This document shows positions 9,852 through 19,091 of a stretch of 64,000 bases of DNA, in pieces. Made by a program: the position numbers and the translations under genes. The notes under the pieces were generated by a model. The model worked only from the letters and a program-made list of their open reading frames with translations, made no database searches and was not told the DNA's origin. The stretch comes from Halanaerobiales bacterium. GTDB taxonomy: Bacteria > Bacillota > Halanaerobiia > Halanaerobiales > DTU029. The number at the start of each line of letters is the position of its first letter. The stretch's first letter is position 1. The DNA lies in contig JARRCS010000002.1 of the NCBI GenBank assembly GCA_029981855.1, positions 1 to 64,000 of the forward strand, in the 5' to 3' direction.

Positions 9852-10657
9852 CATAATACCAGTTTTAAGAAATAGTAGGTAAAGGGGACGGCAAAGAGGA
9901 GGCTGTCAAATCGGTCCAGGATCCCTCCGTGGCCCGGAATTATTCTTCCCGAGTCCTTGACCCCCATATCTCGCTTGATAGATGATTCAAAAAGATCCCC
10001 CGCTATGGCAATTAATGAAACCAGCAGACCATATATCAGCCAGTAATAGGAAAAGACCTTCAGAAAGGAGGTATAGATACTTACCAGGAGAATACTTAAC
10101 ATAATTCCTCCGATGGCACCCTCCACTGTTTTATTGGGGCTAATCTTTTCCGCCAGTTTATTTTTGCCCAGGAGACGGCCGATAAAATAGGCTCCGGTAT
10201 CTGTTGCCCAAGTGGCAATCAACACCAGCCAGAGTGCCTTTGTCCGGTCAAAAGGCTCAAGAGCAAAGTCCCGTAGCAGAGGAAAAAAGGCCATCCCTCC
10301 ACCTATATAGATAACCCCCAGGAGATTATTGCCCAGGGTATTAACAAGGCCATAATTATTATCAGCTATAATATGATAAAGCAAAAAAGCAAATAGGAAG
10401 ATAAAAGCAGTTATACCATGGGGTAGATTGATAAACCCTCTATTAGTTAAATATGTATAGATAATTATAATTAGACTAAAAATCAGCAAAAATAGATAGT
10501 TATTAGTCCTGCTAAGAGGGAGCATGCTATTATACTCAATTACCGCCAGGGCGGTTATGATTAATATTAAAATTGAGAAGGGAAGTGACCCCCAGAAGAT
10601 GAAAAAGATAAACAAGATAATTCCGATTACCGCACTAATAAGCCTCTCGGTAAGCAT
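9851..10657 (-). CDS. cdsA: Phosphatidate cytidylyltransferase (CDP-diglyceride synthase)
   Basis: Makes CDP-diacylglycerol from CTP and phosphatidate in the membrane, the branch point for phospholipid synthesis. 268 residues, about seven membrane segments. The diagnostic C-terminal signature is intact: GDLFESSIKRDMGVKDSG followed by PGHGGILDRFDSL (about 220-252), together with TDTGAYFIGRLLGKNKLAEKISPNKT-type sequence at about 153. Start ATG lies 2 bases downstream of the uppS stop, so uppS and cdsA are translationally close. The stop codon abuts a dispersed repeat. Confidence 0.96.
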   Translation of the reverse strand: MLTERLISAVIGIILFIFFIFWGSLPFSILILIITALAVIEYNSMLPLSRTNNYLFLLIFSLIIIIYTYLTNRGFINLPHGITAFIFLFAFLLYHIIADNNYGLVNTLGNNLLGVIYIGGGMAFFPLLRDFALEPFDRTKALWLVLIATWATDTGAYFIGRLLGKNKLAEKISPNKTVEGAIGGIMLSILLVSIYTSFLKVFSYYWLIYGLLVSLIAIAGDLFESSIKRDMGVKDSGRIIPGHGGILDRFDSLLFAVPFTYYFLKLVL

Positions 10658-10659
10658 TT

Positions 10660-11373
10660 TTATTTACCACCCGCTTTATTTAAACCACCAAATTTCCTGT
10701 CTCTAATCTGAAAAACCCTGATCGCCTCAAGCAGATCATCCCCGGTAAAATCCGGCCAGTATTTATCTATAAAATAGAACTCAGCATAGGCACTCTGCCA
10801 TAAGAGGAAATTACTAAGTCTCTTTTCACCGCCTGTCCTGATTAAAAGCTCAACCTCCGGATAGGATGGATTATATAAATACTTATTAAGGTCCTCTACC
10901 TTTAATTGATCCGGGTTTAGCCCTCTATCTATCTCGGTGATAATTTTCCTGATCATATCCAGGATTTCCAACCTGCCACCATAATTAAAAGCAATATTCA
11001 GTTCCAGACCCTGATTATCTGCCGTCAGTCCTTCTACCTCAGAAATAGATTGTAAAATCCCTTTGGAAAGGCCCTCTCTTCTCCCGATCACCTTTACCCT
11101 GACATTATTCTCAAATAAATCTCTGGCCTGTTCTAACAGGGTCTGTTTGAATAATTTCATCAAAAAATTAACTTCCGCACCCGGCCGTTTCCAGTTTTCG
11201 GTTGAAAAGGCATAAACCGTTAAACAGGAAACTCCTAATTCACCGGCTTTCTCAGTAACCCTTTTTAAAGCCTTAACACCGGCTTTATGCCCCTCACGCC
11301 GGGGCAAACCCTTTTCCTCAGCCCAGCGGCCGTTACCATCCATTATAATAGCAATATGTGCTGGAATTACCAT
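10660..11373 (-). CDS. uppS: Undecaprenyl diphosphate synthase (cis-prenyltransferase)
   Basis: Builds the C55 lipid carrier for peptidoglycan from FPP and IPP. About 237 residues. The catalytic block HIAIIMDGNGRWAEEKG (near the start) holds the essential Asp in DGNGRWA. Later motifs are YAFSTENWKRP, NIAFNYGGR and LIRTGGEKRLSNFLLWQSAYAEFYF. I start at ATG 11373 after AGGGTGG; an upstream extension to 11403 would run into a G/C-rich hairpin. cdsA follows after 2 bases. Confidence 0.96.
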   Translation of the reverse strand: MVIPAHIAIIMDGNGRWAEEKGLPRREGHKAGVKALKRVTEKAGELGVSCLTVYAFSTENWKRPGAEVNFLMKLFKQTLLEQARDLFENNVRVKVIGRREGLSKGILQSISEVEGLTADNQGLELNIAFNYGGRLEILDMIRKIITEIDRGLNPDQLKVEDLNKYLYNPSYPEVELLIRTGGEKRLSNFLLWQSAYAEFYFIDKYWPDFTGDDLLEAIRVFQIRDRKFGGLNKAGGK

Positions 11374-11402
11374 AAAACCACCCTGACTGAATAAAATAAT
11401 CA

Positions 11403-11420
11403 CCCCCTCACGCGAGGGGG
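11403..11420 (-). terminator. Short GC-rich hairpin between the 67-residue ORF and uppS
   Basis: A perfect 7-bp stem (CCCCCTC / GAGGGGG) with a 4-base loop lies between the 67-residue gene and uppS. On the minus strand it is followed by TGATTATTTTATT, a weak U-tract, so partial termination or mRNA processing is possible rather than a clear stop of transcription. Confidence 0.45.
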
Positions 11421-11429
11421 ACCAGAATA

Positions 11430-11633
11430 CTATTCATACTTTTCATAACTCCAAATTAATGTTATCTCTTCTGGTCTAATCTCCCTTATAGCTAGTACCC
11501 TTTTAACTCCCAGCCCCTTTTTCTTATCAGGTGGGGCAGTTTCAACGGCCTCCACTTTATAACCCTGCTGTTGTAAAAAATTGATGGCGGCCTTAAGATC
11601 GAGGGCAAATAAATCCGGGAGTTCTACCTTCAT
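11430..11633 (-). CDS. Small conserved-looking protein, PASTA-like fold possible
   Basis: 67 residues, starting 2 bases after the frr stop and therefore probably in the same operon. The first half reads LPDLFALDLKAAINFLQQQG then YKVEAVETAPP, which resembles a single PASTA repeat (a pattern of VPDLxGLxxxxAxxxLxxxG). There is no signal peptide or membrane segment, unlike classical cell-wall PASTA proteins. The C-terminal half contains VLAIREI and ITLIWSYEKYE, beta-strand-like. I do not recognise a named family. Codon use and spacing argue that it is a real gene. Confidence 0.65.
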   Translation of the reverse strand: MKVELPDLFALDLKAAINFLQQQGYKVEAVETAPPDKKKGLGVKRVLAIREIRPEEITLIWSYEKYE

Positions 11634-11634
11634 T

Positions 11635-12192
11635 TTAAACCTCCATTATTTCTTCTTCTTTTTCGGCAAGCATTTTATCGATTTTTTTAACATATTCATC
11701 GGTTAATTCCTGAATATTATCCAGACCGCGATGGTAATTATCCTCTGAAATCTCACCATTTTTTTCCATTTCCTTTAATTTATCATTAGCCTCATGTCTA
11801 ATACTTCTAATAGCAATTCTTCCCTTTTCCGCTTTCTCATGAACGACCTTTACCAGCTCTTTACGGCGCTCTTCGGTTAACTGGGGAATATTAATTCTGA
11901 TAACATTCCCATCATTATTTGGATTTAAGCCAAGATTAGCCTTCATGATCGCCTTTTCAACATCACCAAGGGCCGATTTATCCCAGGGCTCGATTACCAG
12001 GAGTCTGGGCTCCGGAGCAACAACCTTGGCCAGCTGCTGGAGTGGTGTCTGGGTGCCGTAATAATCAACCATAATGTTTTCAACCAGTGAAGGACGGGCC
12101 CTGCCGGTTCTTACGGTATTAAAGTCTTCCTTCGTTGCCTGGACGGCCTTTTTCATCTTCTTTTCAGCTTCACTTCTAACCTTTTCAATCAT
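11635..12192 (-). CDS. frr: Ribosome recycling factor
   Basis: Splits post-termination ribosomes together with EF-G. 185 residues, the exact family length. Characteristic sequence includes VRTGRARPSLVENIMVDYYG (about 27-46), the conserved loop TPLQQLA, EPRLLVIEPWDKSA and the RRKELVKVVHEKAEKGRIAIR-type helix. Start ATG follows GGGGGGAGAAAG. It lies 32 bases downstream of pyrH, the common bacterial order tsf-pyrH-frr-uppS. Confidence 0.98.
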   Translation of the reverse strand: MIEKVRSEAEKKMKKAVQATKEDFNTVRTGRARPSLVENIMVDYYGTQTPLQQLAKVVAPEPRLLVIEPWDKSALGDVEKAIMKANLGLNPNNDGNVIRINIPQLTEERRKELVKVVHEKAEKGRIAIRSIRHEANDKLKEMEKNGEISEDNYHRGLDNIQELTDEYVKKIDKMLAEKEEEIMEV

Positions 12193-12224
12193 CTTTCTCC
12201 CCCCATTTAAAAGTTTACAATTAA

Positions 12225-12950
<726 letters not shown>

Positions 12951-13002
12951 CTACCCTCCATCTTTATTATTCGCTAAAAATCAATTAATCCCTTTTTCCT
13001 TT

Positions 13003-13033
13003 TAAAAAAGAGAACACCGCAAGTGCTCTCTTT
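13003..13033 (-). terminator. Intrinsic terminator after tsf
   Basis: On the minus strand an 11-bp stem (AAAGAGAGCAC / GTGTTCTCTTT with one wobble) and a 5-base loop are followed by a run of T. This probably uncouples rpsB-tsf from pyrH-frr-uppS. Confidence 0.7.
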
Positions 13034-13049
13034 ATTAAGAAACTTTATT

Positions 13050-13943
13050 TTATTTATTTATTTCCTTCATTACTTCAGCGGCGAAATCCTCTTCCTCTTT
13101 CTCAATTCCTTCTCCCAGTTCATAACGGGTAAAATTATTAACCTGAATATTCTCCTCTTTAAGCAATTGACCAACGGTTTTATCGGTATCTCTGACAAAA
13201 GCCTGTTCAACTAAACAGACCTGGGCATAGAATTTCTCCATTTTACCATCAACAATTTTATCGATAATATGTTCTGGTTTGCCTTCATTCAACATCTGTT
13301 CCCTGTATATCGCTCTTTCTTTGGCAATAACCTCATCACTTACCTCGTCTCTGGTTAAATACTCAGGGTTACTGGCGGCAATATGCATGGCAATATCCTT
13401 GGCCACCCTCTGGTTTTCTTCATTTAGTTCTGCATCGATATCAACAAGAACTCCGATCTTACCGCCCATATGTATATAACCCTGCAGGAAACCGGCGGTA
13501 GTATACCTTTTGAAACGGCGCAGATTTATATTTTCACCGATGCTGGCAATCGCTTCCTTAATTACTGTATTGACATCCTTATCTCCATCCAGGAACCAGG
13601 GTTCTGCTAAAACATCTTTAACTGTCTTAGCCTCACTCTGCAGGATATGTTTGGAGATATTAGAGACAAGATCCTTAAATTTTTCGTTCTTAGCAACAAA
13701 ATCGGTCTCACAATTAACTTCAACGACAATCCCTTTATTTTTTTCTTCATTGATCAGGACATTAACAATCCCCTCAGCTGCAATTCTGCCGGCCTTTTTG
13801 GCAGCAGCAGCTATACCTTTTTCACGTAAGTATTCTACAGCCGCCTCGATATCCCCATTGGTCTCATTAAGGGCATTTTTACAATCGAGTACTCCGGCTC
13901 CGGTTCTCTCTCTTAGTTCTTTAATATCTTTCATACTGGCCAT
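13050..13943 (-). CDS. tsf: Translation elongation factor Ts
   Basis: Nucleotide-exchange factor for EF-Tu. 297 residues. The N-terminal UBA-like region carries KELRERTGAGVLDCKNAL (about 8-25) and EAAVEYLREKGIAAAAKKAGR. The core has the hallmark VEVNCETDFVAKNE (about 73-86). The C-terminal part is PEHIIDKIVDGKMEKFYAQVCLVEQAFV-like. Start ATG follows AAGGAGGGATATAT. It is separated from rpsB by a dispersed repeat and a hairpin, and followed by a terminator. Confidence 0.97.
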   Translation of the reverse strand: MASMKDIKELRERTGAGVLDCKNALNETNGDIEAAVEYLREKGIAAAAKKAGRIAAEGIVNVLINEEKNKGIVVEVNCETDFVAKNEKFKDLVSNISKHILQSEAKTVKDVLAEPWFLDGDKDVNTVIKEAIASIGENINLRRFKRYTTAGFLQGYIHMGGKIGVLVDIDAELNEENQRVAKDIAMHIAASNPEYLTRDEVSDEVIAKERAIYREQMLNEGKPEHIIDKIVDGKMEKFYAQVCLVEQAFVRDTDKTVGQLLKEENIQVNNFTRYELGEGIEKEEEDFAAEVMKEINK

Positions 13944-13978
13944 ATATATCCCTCCTTCAATGGTTAATACCTTACTTC

Positions 13979-14038
13979 AACATCTATTTGCAGTTTACAA
14001 AAAGTAAATTCCTATAAAATCGGTCATCTATTTGTAGG
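13979..14038 (+). repeat. Dispersed palindromic repeat, copy 3 (right-end form)
   Basis: Carries AACATCTATTTGCAGTTT followed by ACAAAAAGTAAATTCCTATAA, matching the right end of copies 1 and 5, and then a second, shorter CATCTATTTGTAGGT. No left half is present. Located between tsf and rpsB. Confidence 0.65.
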
Positions 14039-14048
14039 TCAGGGTTTA

Positions 14049-14092
14049 TAAAAGGCGTGGTAAGAAGGAAGACCCTCCCCCAACGCCTTTTT
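14049..14092 (-). terminator. Hairpin after rpsB
   Basis: AAAGGCGT (14051-14058) pairs with ACGCCTTT (14083-14090) around a 24-base loop. The U-tract on the minus strand is short (TTTTAT), so this may be a partial terminator or attenuator between rpsB and tsf. Confidence 0.5.
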
Positions 14093-14097
14093 AAAAT

Positions 14098-14862
14098 CTA
14101 TTCTTCAACAATTTCCAGACCCTCTTCTTCAGCACCTTTAGCTTCAGCTTCTGCCTCTACAGCTTCAGCCTGTAACTGTTCACCCTGTTTACCGGCAAGA
14201 ACTGCATCTGCAATAACACGGGTAATTAATTTTATCGCTCTGATAGCATCATCATTACCCGGAATAATATAATCTATCAGATCGGGGTCACAGTTAGTAT
14301 CAACTATTGATACCACAGGAATATTAAGTTTCCTGGCTTCAGCTACAGCAATAGCCTCTTTCCGGGGATCGGTAATATAGACAACATCTGGAATCCTCTT
14401 CATCTCTCTAATTCCACCAAGAAACCTCTGTAATTTAGCGTGTTCTTTCTTTAACTGGATTACCTCTTTTTTAGGTAAAACATCAAAAAGACCCTCTTTT
14501 TCCATATCTTCAAGCTCTTTCAGGCGGGCAACACGTTCTTTAATGGTCTTAAAATTAGTCAGCATCCCACCTAACCAGCGCTGGTTTACATAAGGCATAC
14601 TGCAGCGCTCGGCCTCAGTCCTAATTGTCTCCTGGGCCTGTTTTTTGGTGCCAACAAAGAGGATTGTTTTACCTTGAGCGGCCATCTCTTTAACAAACTC
14701 ATAAGCCTTATCAATCAAGGAAACGGTTTTTTGCAGGTCAATGATATAGATCCCATTTCTTTCTGTAAAGATATAATCCTCCATCTTGGGATTCCATCTT
14801 CTGGTTTGATGGCCGAAATGAACCCCGGACTCTAACAACTGTTTCATATTAACAACCGACAT
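14098..14862 (-). CDS. rpsB: 30S ribosomal protein S2
   Basis: Small-subunit protein needed for S1 recruitment and translation initiation. 254 residues from ATG 14862, which follows AAAGGAGGTGGAAGAC; an in-frame extension upstream is leader RNA. Signature stretches are [46 protein letters not shown] and [26 protein letters not shown]. The C-terminal tail is unusually rich in Glu and Ala (about the last 25 residues), typical of variable S2 tails. rpsB and tsf form the usual pair. Confidence 0.98.
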   Translation of the reverse strand: MSVVNMKQLLESGVHFGHQTRRWNPKMEDYIFTERNGIYIIDLQKTVSLIDKAYEFVKEMAAQGKTILFVGTKKQAQETIRTEAERCSMPYVNQRWLGGMLTNFKTIKERVARLKELEDMEKEGLFDVLPKKEVIQLKKEHAKLQRFLGGIREMKRIPDVVYITDPRKEAIAVAEARKLNIPVVSIVDTNCDPDLIDYIIPGNDDAIRAIKLITRVIADAVLAGKQGEQLQAEAVEAEAEAKGAEEEGLEIVEE

Positions 14863-14975
14863 GTCTTCCACCTCCTTTCCCGGTTTGCCTCCGCCCACTT
14901 CAACCCTTATTACCACTGTAATCGCTTACAGCACCAGGTAACAAAGTCCGCAGACGTGTGTATTTTTACACTAAT
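14863..14975 (-). promoter_or_regulatory. rpsB 5' leader, structured
   Basis: The untranslated leader is about 110 bases. It contains a perfect 6-bp hairpin CTGTAA/TTACAG with a TCGC tetraloop (14916-14931) and G-rich segments just upstream of the Shine-Dalgarno sequence. Ribosomal protein S2 is autoregulated through its leader in several bacteria; whether this leader belongs to such a class cannot be told by eye. Confidence 0.35.
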
Positions 14976-14979
14976 AGGT

Positions 14980-15008
14980 AGTATACCACATAAATTTATA
15001 ATTATCAA
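14980..15008 (-). promoter_or_regulatory. rpsB promoter
   Basis: On the minus strand TTGATA (15003-15008) and TATACT (14980-14985) are separated by exactly 17 bases, a strong vegetative promoter in the cheD-rpsB gap. It makes rpsB-tsf independent of the chemotaxis operon upstream. Confidence 0.75.
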
Positions 15009-15012
15009 TTGC

Positions 15013-15483
15013 TTAGATAAACTTTTTCCCATTTTTATAGGAACGGATGATTACAGTTCCATCCTCGGTATAAAACTCCATCGTCCTGCCGTAATTCTCC
15101 CCTACATCCTCGCCTATAATCTTAATCTTTTCTTTAGCCAGAGCCTGCCTTACAGCCTCTATATTCCTTTCACCTACTTTAAGATTAAAATCACCATTAA
15201 ACATATGAGCACCACCGGCCATCTTGGCAACCATATTTTCCCTTGAAGCCCCTAATTCTTCCATCTTTTCTATAACTAAAGGAATTCCTGTATCTGCATA
15301 TTTAGCCGGTTTCAGGCCTTTTTTATTTTCGGGTAGCATGATATGGATTAAACCCCCGATCTTTTGCAGACGATCATAGATGGCAACCCCTATACAAGAA
15401 CCTAAGCCTACTGTAACCAAAATATCAGGGGATTTACCGGTAGAATACTCAGCCATTCTTACCCTGATCTGGTCTATTTTCAT
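15013..15483 (-). CDS. cheD: Chemoreceptor glutamine deamidase CheD
   Basis: Deamidates glutamines of methyl-accepting chemotaxis proteins and is modulated by CheC. 156 residues. The catalytic Cys lies in TVGLGSCIGVAIYD (about 25-38) and the His in GGLIHIMLPE (about 44-53); the third element is AKMAGGAHMF. The start overlaps the end of cheC by 4 bases (ATGA-type coupling), consistent with a CheC-CheD complex. It is the last gene of the che operon; the rpsB promoter begins just after it. Confidence 0.95.
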   Translation of the reverse strand: MKIDQIRVRMAEYSTGKSPDILVTVGLGSCIGVAIYDRLQKIGGLIHIMLPENKKGLKPAKYADTGIPLVIEKMEELGASRENMVAKMAGGAHMFNGDFNLKVGERNIEAVRQALAKEKIKIIGEDVGENYGRTMEFYTEDGTVIIRSYKNGKKFI

Positions 15484-16097
15484 AAAGAATCCAACCCCAG
15501 TGATTGTAGTATTTTATCTAAAGAACCCGGATCAGGTATTAAAAAGAAATACCCCTCAATCTCATGATCACCATTAATAAAAACCGTCTCAATTAAGAGG
15601 GCATAATCACTCTCTTCACTGAGGCTTATCAGAGAAGAACTTAAGATGGCACCTGCCATATCATGAGCAAAAGCCGGAACCGTTTGTAGCAGGTTAAAAC
15701 CGGTCATCTGATTAATGGCGTTTAAATAAGAACCAGATAATATGTTGCCGATCTCTTTAATGGCTGATACTTGAATCTCATTTATCTCCTGGAAGTCAAT
15801 TGGCATATCTAAGACCAGAGCCAGTAGATGTTCTATACTATCTTCAGAAAAAAGCAGCAAAATCTTCCCGGGGGCTTCACCTATAACTTTAAGTAAAACA
15901 CCGATTACTCTTTGTTCACTCCCACCGGTAACCTCGGGAACCTCCGTCATCGGTAATATTTCAACTGAAGGAACGGTCATATTGATCTTACAATCCAGGA
16001 ACTGGGCAAAGGCTGTGGCTGCATTACCTGCCCCAATATTTCCTATCTCTCTTAAAGCATCTTTTTGCAAATTGGACAGGTTAAAATATCCTGCCAT
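15480..16097 (-). CDS. cheC: CheY-P phosphatase CheC
   Basis: Dephosphorylates CheY-P and activates CheD in the Bacillus-type adaptation system. 205 residues, full length. Two CheC motifs with the catalytic Glu/Asn pairs are visible: LREIGNIGAGNAATA (about 14-28) and IKEIGNILSGSYLNAI (about 112-127). Having two active sites fits CheC rather than single-domain CheX. Starts 12 bases after the cheW gene; overlaps cheD. Confidence 0.95.
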   Translation of the reverse strand: MAGYFNLSNLQKDALREIGNIGAGNAATAFAQFLDCKINMTVPSVEILPMTEVPEVTGGSEQRVIGVLLKVIGEAPGKILLLFSEDSIEHLLALVLDMPIDFQEINEIQVSAIKEIGNILSGSYLNAINQMTGFNLLQTVPAFAHDMAGAILSSSLISLSEESDYALLIETVFINGDHEIEGYFFLIPDPGSLDKILQSLGLDSL

Positions 16098-16109
16098 CTA
16101 CTTTCCCTC

Positions 16110-16613
16110 CTACTCCATCTCCATCCTATCTAACTCAAGAATCTCCTCTTCTGATAGAATCTTATTTAAATTTAATAAAATAAGCAGTTTATCCTCTAGT
16201 TTACCAACACCACTCAGATAATCCCTGTTGATACCCTTGACAATTTTCGGTGGGGTAGCTATATCCTTCTTATATAACCTGATCATTTCCTTTACATCGT
16301 CGACCTGCATGCCGATTAAAGAGTTATCTAATTCTACGACAATAATCTTCTGGTTCTCAACATCCCCGGTACTACCATTAAGACCCAGTCTCCTTTTTAA
16401 GTCAATGATCGGGATGATCTCTCCCCTCAGGTTAATAACCCCCTTAACAAAATCGGGGGCTTTAGGAACAAAGGTTAGATCGGTAGTGGTGATTATTTCC
16501 CTGGCCTGTTTTACATCAACACCAAACTGCTCTTCACCAATTAGAAAAACAATAAACTGTTTTTCCTCTATTTGTACGGTTTTGGCTGCTTTCTTATTTA
16601 AATTCGACAGCAT
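16110..16613 (-). CDS. cheW: Chemotaxis coupling protein CheW (second copy)
   Basis: SH3-like scaffold protein linking chemoreceptors to CheA. About 167 residues from ATG 16613, which follows AAGGGTGATC. Core features are FLIGEEQFGVDVKQAREII, FVKGVINLRGEIIPIIDLKRRLGL and the C-terminal SGVGKLEDKLLILLNLNKIL. It is the second of two adjacent CheW genes; the pair is clearly related but diverged. The upstream cheW ends 7 bases before it. One copy might act as a CheV-like or receptor-class-specific coupler, but no receiver domain is present. Confidence 0.93.
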   Translation of the reverse strand: MLSNLNKKAAKTVQIEEKQFIVFLIGEEQFGVDVKQAREIITTTDLTFVPKAPDFVKGVINLRGEIIPIIDLKRRLGLNGSTGDVENQKIIVVELDNSLIGMQVDDVKEMIRLYKKDIATPPKIVKGINRDYLSGVGKLEDKLLILLNLNKILSEEEILELDRMEME

Positions 16614-16620
16614 TTTAAGA

Positions 16621-17097
16621 TCACCCTTCCTGATCATTACCGAAAAGAAGTTTCTCCAGGTCGATTAAAACTAATAATCTATCTTCAATCTTACCTACCC
16701 CTTCAATAAACTCCTGTTCTATTCCCCCTGCAATCTCAGGGGCTGGCTCAAGTTCATTCATGTTTAGCCAGACAACCCCATTAACACTATCTACCACCAA
16801 CCCGATTAGGCTATCCCTAACTTCAATCGTAATAACCCTCTGTTTATCAGTAGTTTCGGTGGCAGCTATAGCAAATCTCTTTCTTAAGTCTATAACGGGT
16901 ACTATCTGTCCCCTTAAATTGATCACCCCGAGAACATAGTCAGGGGTATTAGGTACATTAGTAATCTTACTGGGTTTAATGATCTCTTTAGTCTGCAGTA
17001 TATTGATACCATATTCCTCTTCACCCAGCTGAAAGATAACAATCTGTTTCCTGTTAGCAGTCTGGTCTTCCTCCCTCATCTCAAGAATTTCTTCCAT
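16621..17097 (-). CDS. cheW: Chemotaxis coupling protein CheW (first copy)
   Basis: 158 residues. Typical CheW sequence: IVIFQLGEEEYGINILQTKEII, DYVLGVINLRGQIVPVIDLRKRF (about 62-84) and EGVGKIEDRLLVLIDLEKLL near the end. ATG follows GGGAGGATAGCT. It lies 13 bases downstream of cheA and is part of the compact cheY-cheA-cheW-cheW-cheC-cheD operon. Confidence 0.94.
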   Translation of the reverse strand: MEEILEMREEDQTANRKQIVIFQLGEEEYGINILQTKEIIKPSKITNVPNTPDYVLGVINLRGQIVPVIDLRKRFAIAATETTDKQRVITIEVRDSLIGLVVDSVNGVVWLNMNELEPAPEIAGGIEQEFIEGVGKIEDRLLVLIDLEKLLFGNDQEG

Positions 17098-17110
17098 AGC
17101 TATCCTCCCT

Positions 17111-19075
17111 CTATGCTATATTACGAACATCCAGAATCAGGGCCACATCTCCATCACCGACAATGGTTGCTCCACTAATATTTTTAATGTTAACCAGGTA
17201 ATTACCGAGTGATTTGATAACTATCTCCTGTTGATTTAATAATTCATCCACTATCAGGCCAACCTGTCTCTCGCCAGAATTAATGATTACAACCGGTATT
17301 TCAGCCTTCTTTTTAAAGTTGCCATATTCTACTTCCAGATTGAGCTGACGGGCTCCTTCAACGATAGGGATAGTTGAATCCCTCAGAACAATAACATCCT
17401 GACCCCTGACCTGGCGAATATCATCAGGATTAATCATAAGTGTTTCACTAATGGCCCCAAGGGGAATGGCAAAGATCTCCTGATTGACTTTAACCATTAA
17501 GGCCTGGGTAATCGCCAGGGTCAACGGTAAGGAGATGGTAAATCTTGTCCCTACATCCTTTTCCGATTCGATAAATACCTGACCATCTAGGGATTCAACA
17601 ATTCTCTTTACCACATCCATACCCACTCCCCGGCCAGAAATATCAGTAACTTCATCAGAAGTACTGAGACCGGGATGAAAGATAAAGAAAAGTTTCTCTC
17701 TCTCATCCATGCTTTCTATCTCTTCATGAGTAGTTAAGCCCATCTCTACAGCCTTTGCTGCCAGCTGATCAACATTAATACCTGTTCCATCATCTTCAAC
17801 CTCAATAATAATCTCACTACCCTTCTGATAAGCCTTTAATAGAATGGTCCCAGTCCGATTCTTACCCTTTTTTTCCCTTTCTCCGGGTAGTTCAATTCCA
17901 TGATCAACAGCATTCCGCAGGATATGTATTAAGGGGTCAGCAAGTTCATCAATTATTGACCGGTCCAGTTCGGTCTCTGCACCTTCAATCCTTAAATCTA
18001 CTTCCTTTCCCAGCTCTTTAGCCAGATCTCTTACTATTCTGGGAAAACGGTTAAAAATACCACCGATAGGTACCATTCTAATCTGCATAACTATATGGTG
18101 GAGTTCCATGGTTACCCTGTCCAGTTGCTGAATGATATCCTGGTAGATCTCCGAGCTAATCTTTAAACCTTCAAGTCTGGTTTTATTTATTAAGAGTTCA
18201 CCGACCATATTCATCAGGTTATCCAGCTTTTTAATATCAACCCTGACTGTAGGTGAGACTTCAAAATTGCTTAAGTTTTTTTTGCTCCGGTTCACCGTCT
18301 TTTCGTTATCTTCATCTTTAGCTTCCTTCTTTACAAAATCAAGATTTAAACATTCCACTTCCTCTACATCAACGATATTTAATAGTTCCTCCCTAATTTT
18401 TTCCTTATTAAGGGAAGAAACAAGGATCAAATAGATCTCAAAACCAAAATCTTCGTCTTCGATCGTATCTTTGGGAGGATTTGACTTAACCAGAAAACCT
18501 AGTTCCTGAGCCTTTTTTAAGACCATATAACCCCGGACATTTTTTAAAAGGCAGTCTTCCTTCAGGACGACCTTTATCTGATAAACCGAATCTGTTTCCT
18601 GGAGCTTAAGGGAGATTTGCTTTTTTTCCTTTTCTGTCAGCTTAAAGGAGTTCTGAGACCCTCTATCCTTATTATTATCATCACTTTGGTAACTTCCATC
18701 TAAATACCTTGTAAGTTTTTCTACATAACCACTAATATCAGTAACTTCTTCACCACTTTTTTTCAGGTCATCCACCAGGGTCTTAATATAGTCTATCCCG
18801 GCAAATAAAAGATCGATAATATCTTCTGTAATATGTAACTCCTTGTTTCTAACCTTATCAAGGATATTTTCAATCTTATGAGTTAGGTTGGTTAATTTAG
18901 AAAAGTTCATTGTGGCAGCCATTCCCTTTAAGGAATGAGCAGCTCTAAAAACTGCATTAATAATCTCTTCATCATCAGGGTTATCTTCTAACATCAGGAC
19001 ATTTTCATTTAAAATCTGCAGATATTCAGCAGATTCGTCAAAAAACATTTGTAAATATTGAGAATTAGTATCCAT
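17111..19075 (-). CDS. cheA: Chemotaxis histidine kinase CheA
   Basis: Receptor-coupled kinase that phosphorylates CheY. 654 residues with the full P1-P5 layout. P1 phosphotransfer domain has the phospho-accepting His47 in FRAAHSLKGMAATM. A P2-like region lies about 155-250. P3 dimerisation is about 275-340. The P4 ATPase carries HILRNAVDHGIELP (N box), VEDDGTGIN (G1), GRGVGMDVV (G2) and TRFTISLPLTLA. The C-terminal P5 domain is CheW-like. It sits 16 bases after cheY. Confidence 0.97.
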   Translation of the reverse strand: MDTNSQYLQMFFDESAEYLQILNENVLMLEDNPDDEEIINAVFRAAHSLKGMAATMNFSKLTNLTHKIENILDKVRNKELHITEDIIDLLFAGIDYIKTLVDDLKKSGEEVTDISGYVEKLTRYLDGSYQSDDNNKDRGSQNSFKLTEKEKKQISLKLQETDSVYQIKVVLKEDCLLKNVRGYMVLKKAQELGFLVKSNPPKDTIEDEDFGFEIYLILVSSLNKEKIREELLNIVDVEEVECLNLDFVKKEAKDEDNEKTVNRSKKNLSNFEVSPTVRVDIKKLDNLMNMVGELLINKTRLEGLKISSEIYQDIIQQLDRVTMELHHIVMQIRMVPIGGIFNRFPRIVRDLAKELGKEVDLRIEGAETELDRSIIDELADPLIHILRNAVDHGIELPGEREKKGKNRTGTILLKAYQKGSEIIIEVEDDGTGINVDQLAAKAVEMGLTTHEEIESMDEREKLFFIFHPGLSTSDEVTDISGRGVGMDVVKRIVESLDGQVFIESEKDVGTRFTISLPLTLAITQALMVKVNQEIFAIPLGAISETLMINPDDIRQVRGQDVIVLRDSTIPIVEGARQLNLEVEYGNFKKKAEIPVVIINSGERQVGLIVDELLNQQEIVIKSLGNYLVNIKNISGATIVGDGDVALILDVRNIA

Positions 19076-19091
19076 AAATACTAACCCCCCT

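Noticed and set aside
13510-14007. 165-codon plus-strand frame opposite tsf
   Set aside because: Antisense to the conserved tsf gene; composition is typical of a complementary-strand shadow.
14863-14916. Longer RpsB start at 14916
   Set aside because: S2 begins at 14862 behind AAAGGAGGTGG; the upstream codons lie in leader RNA.
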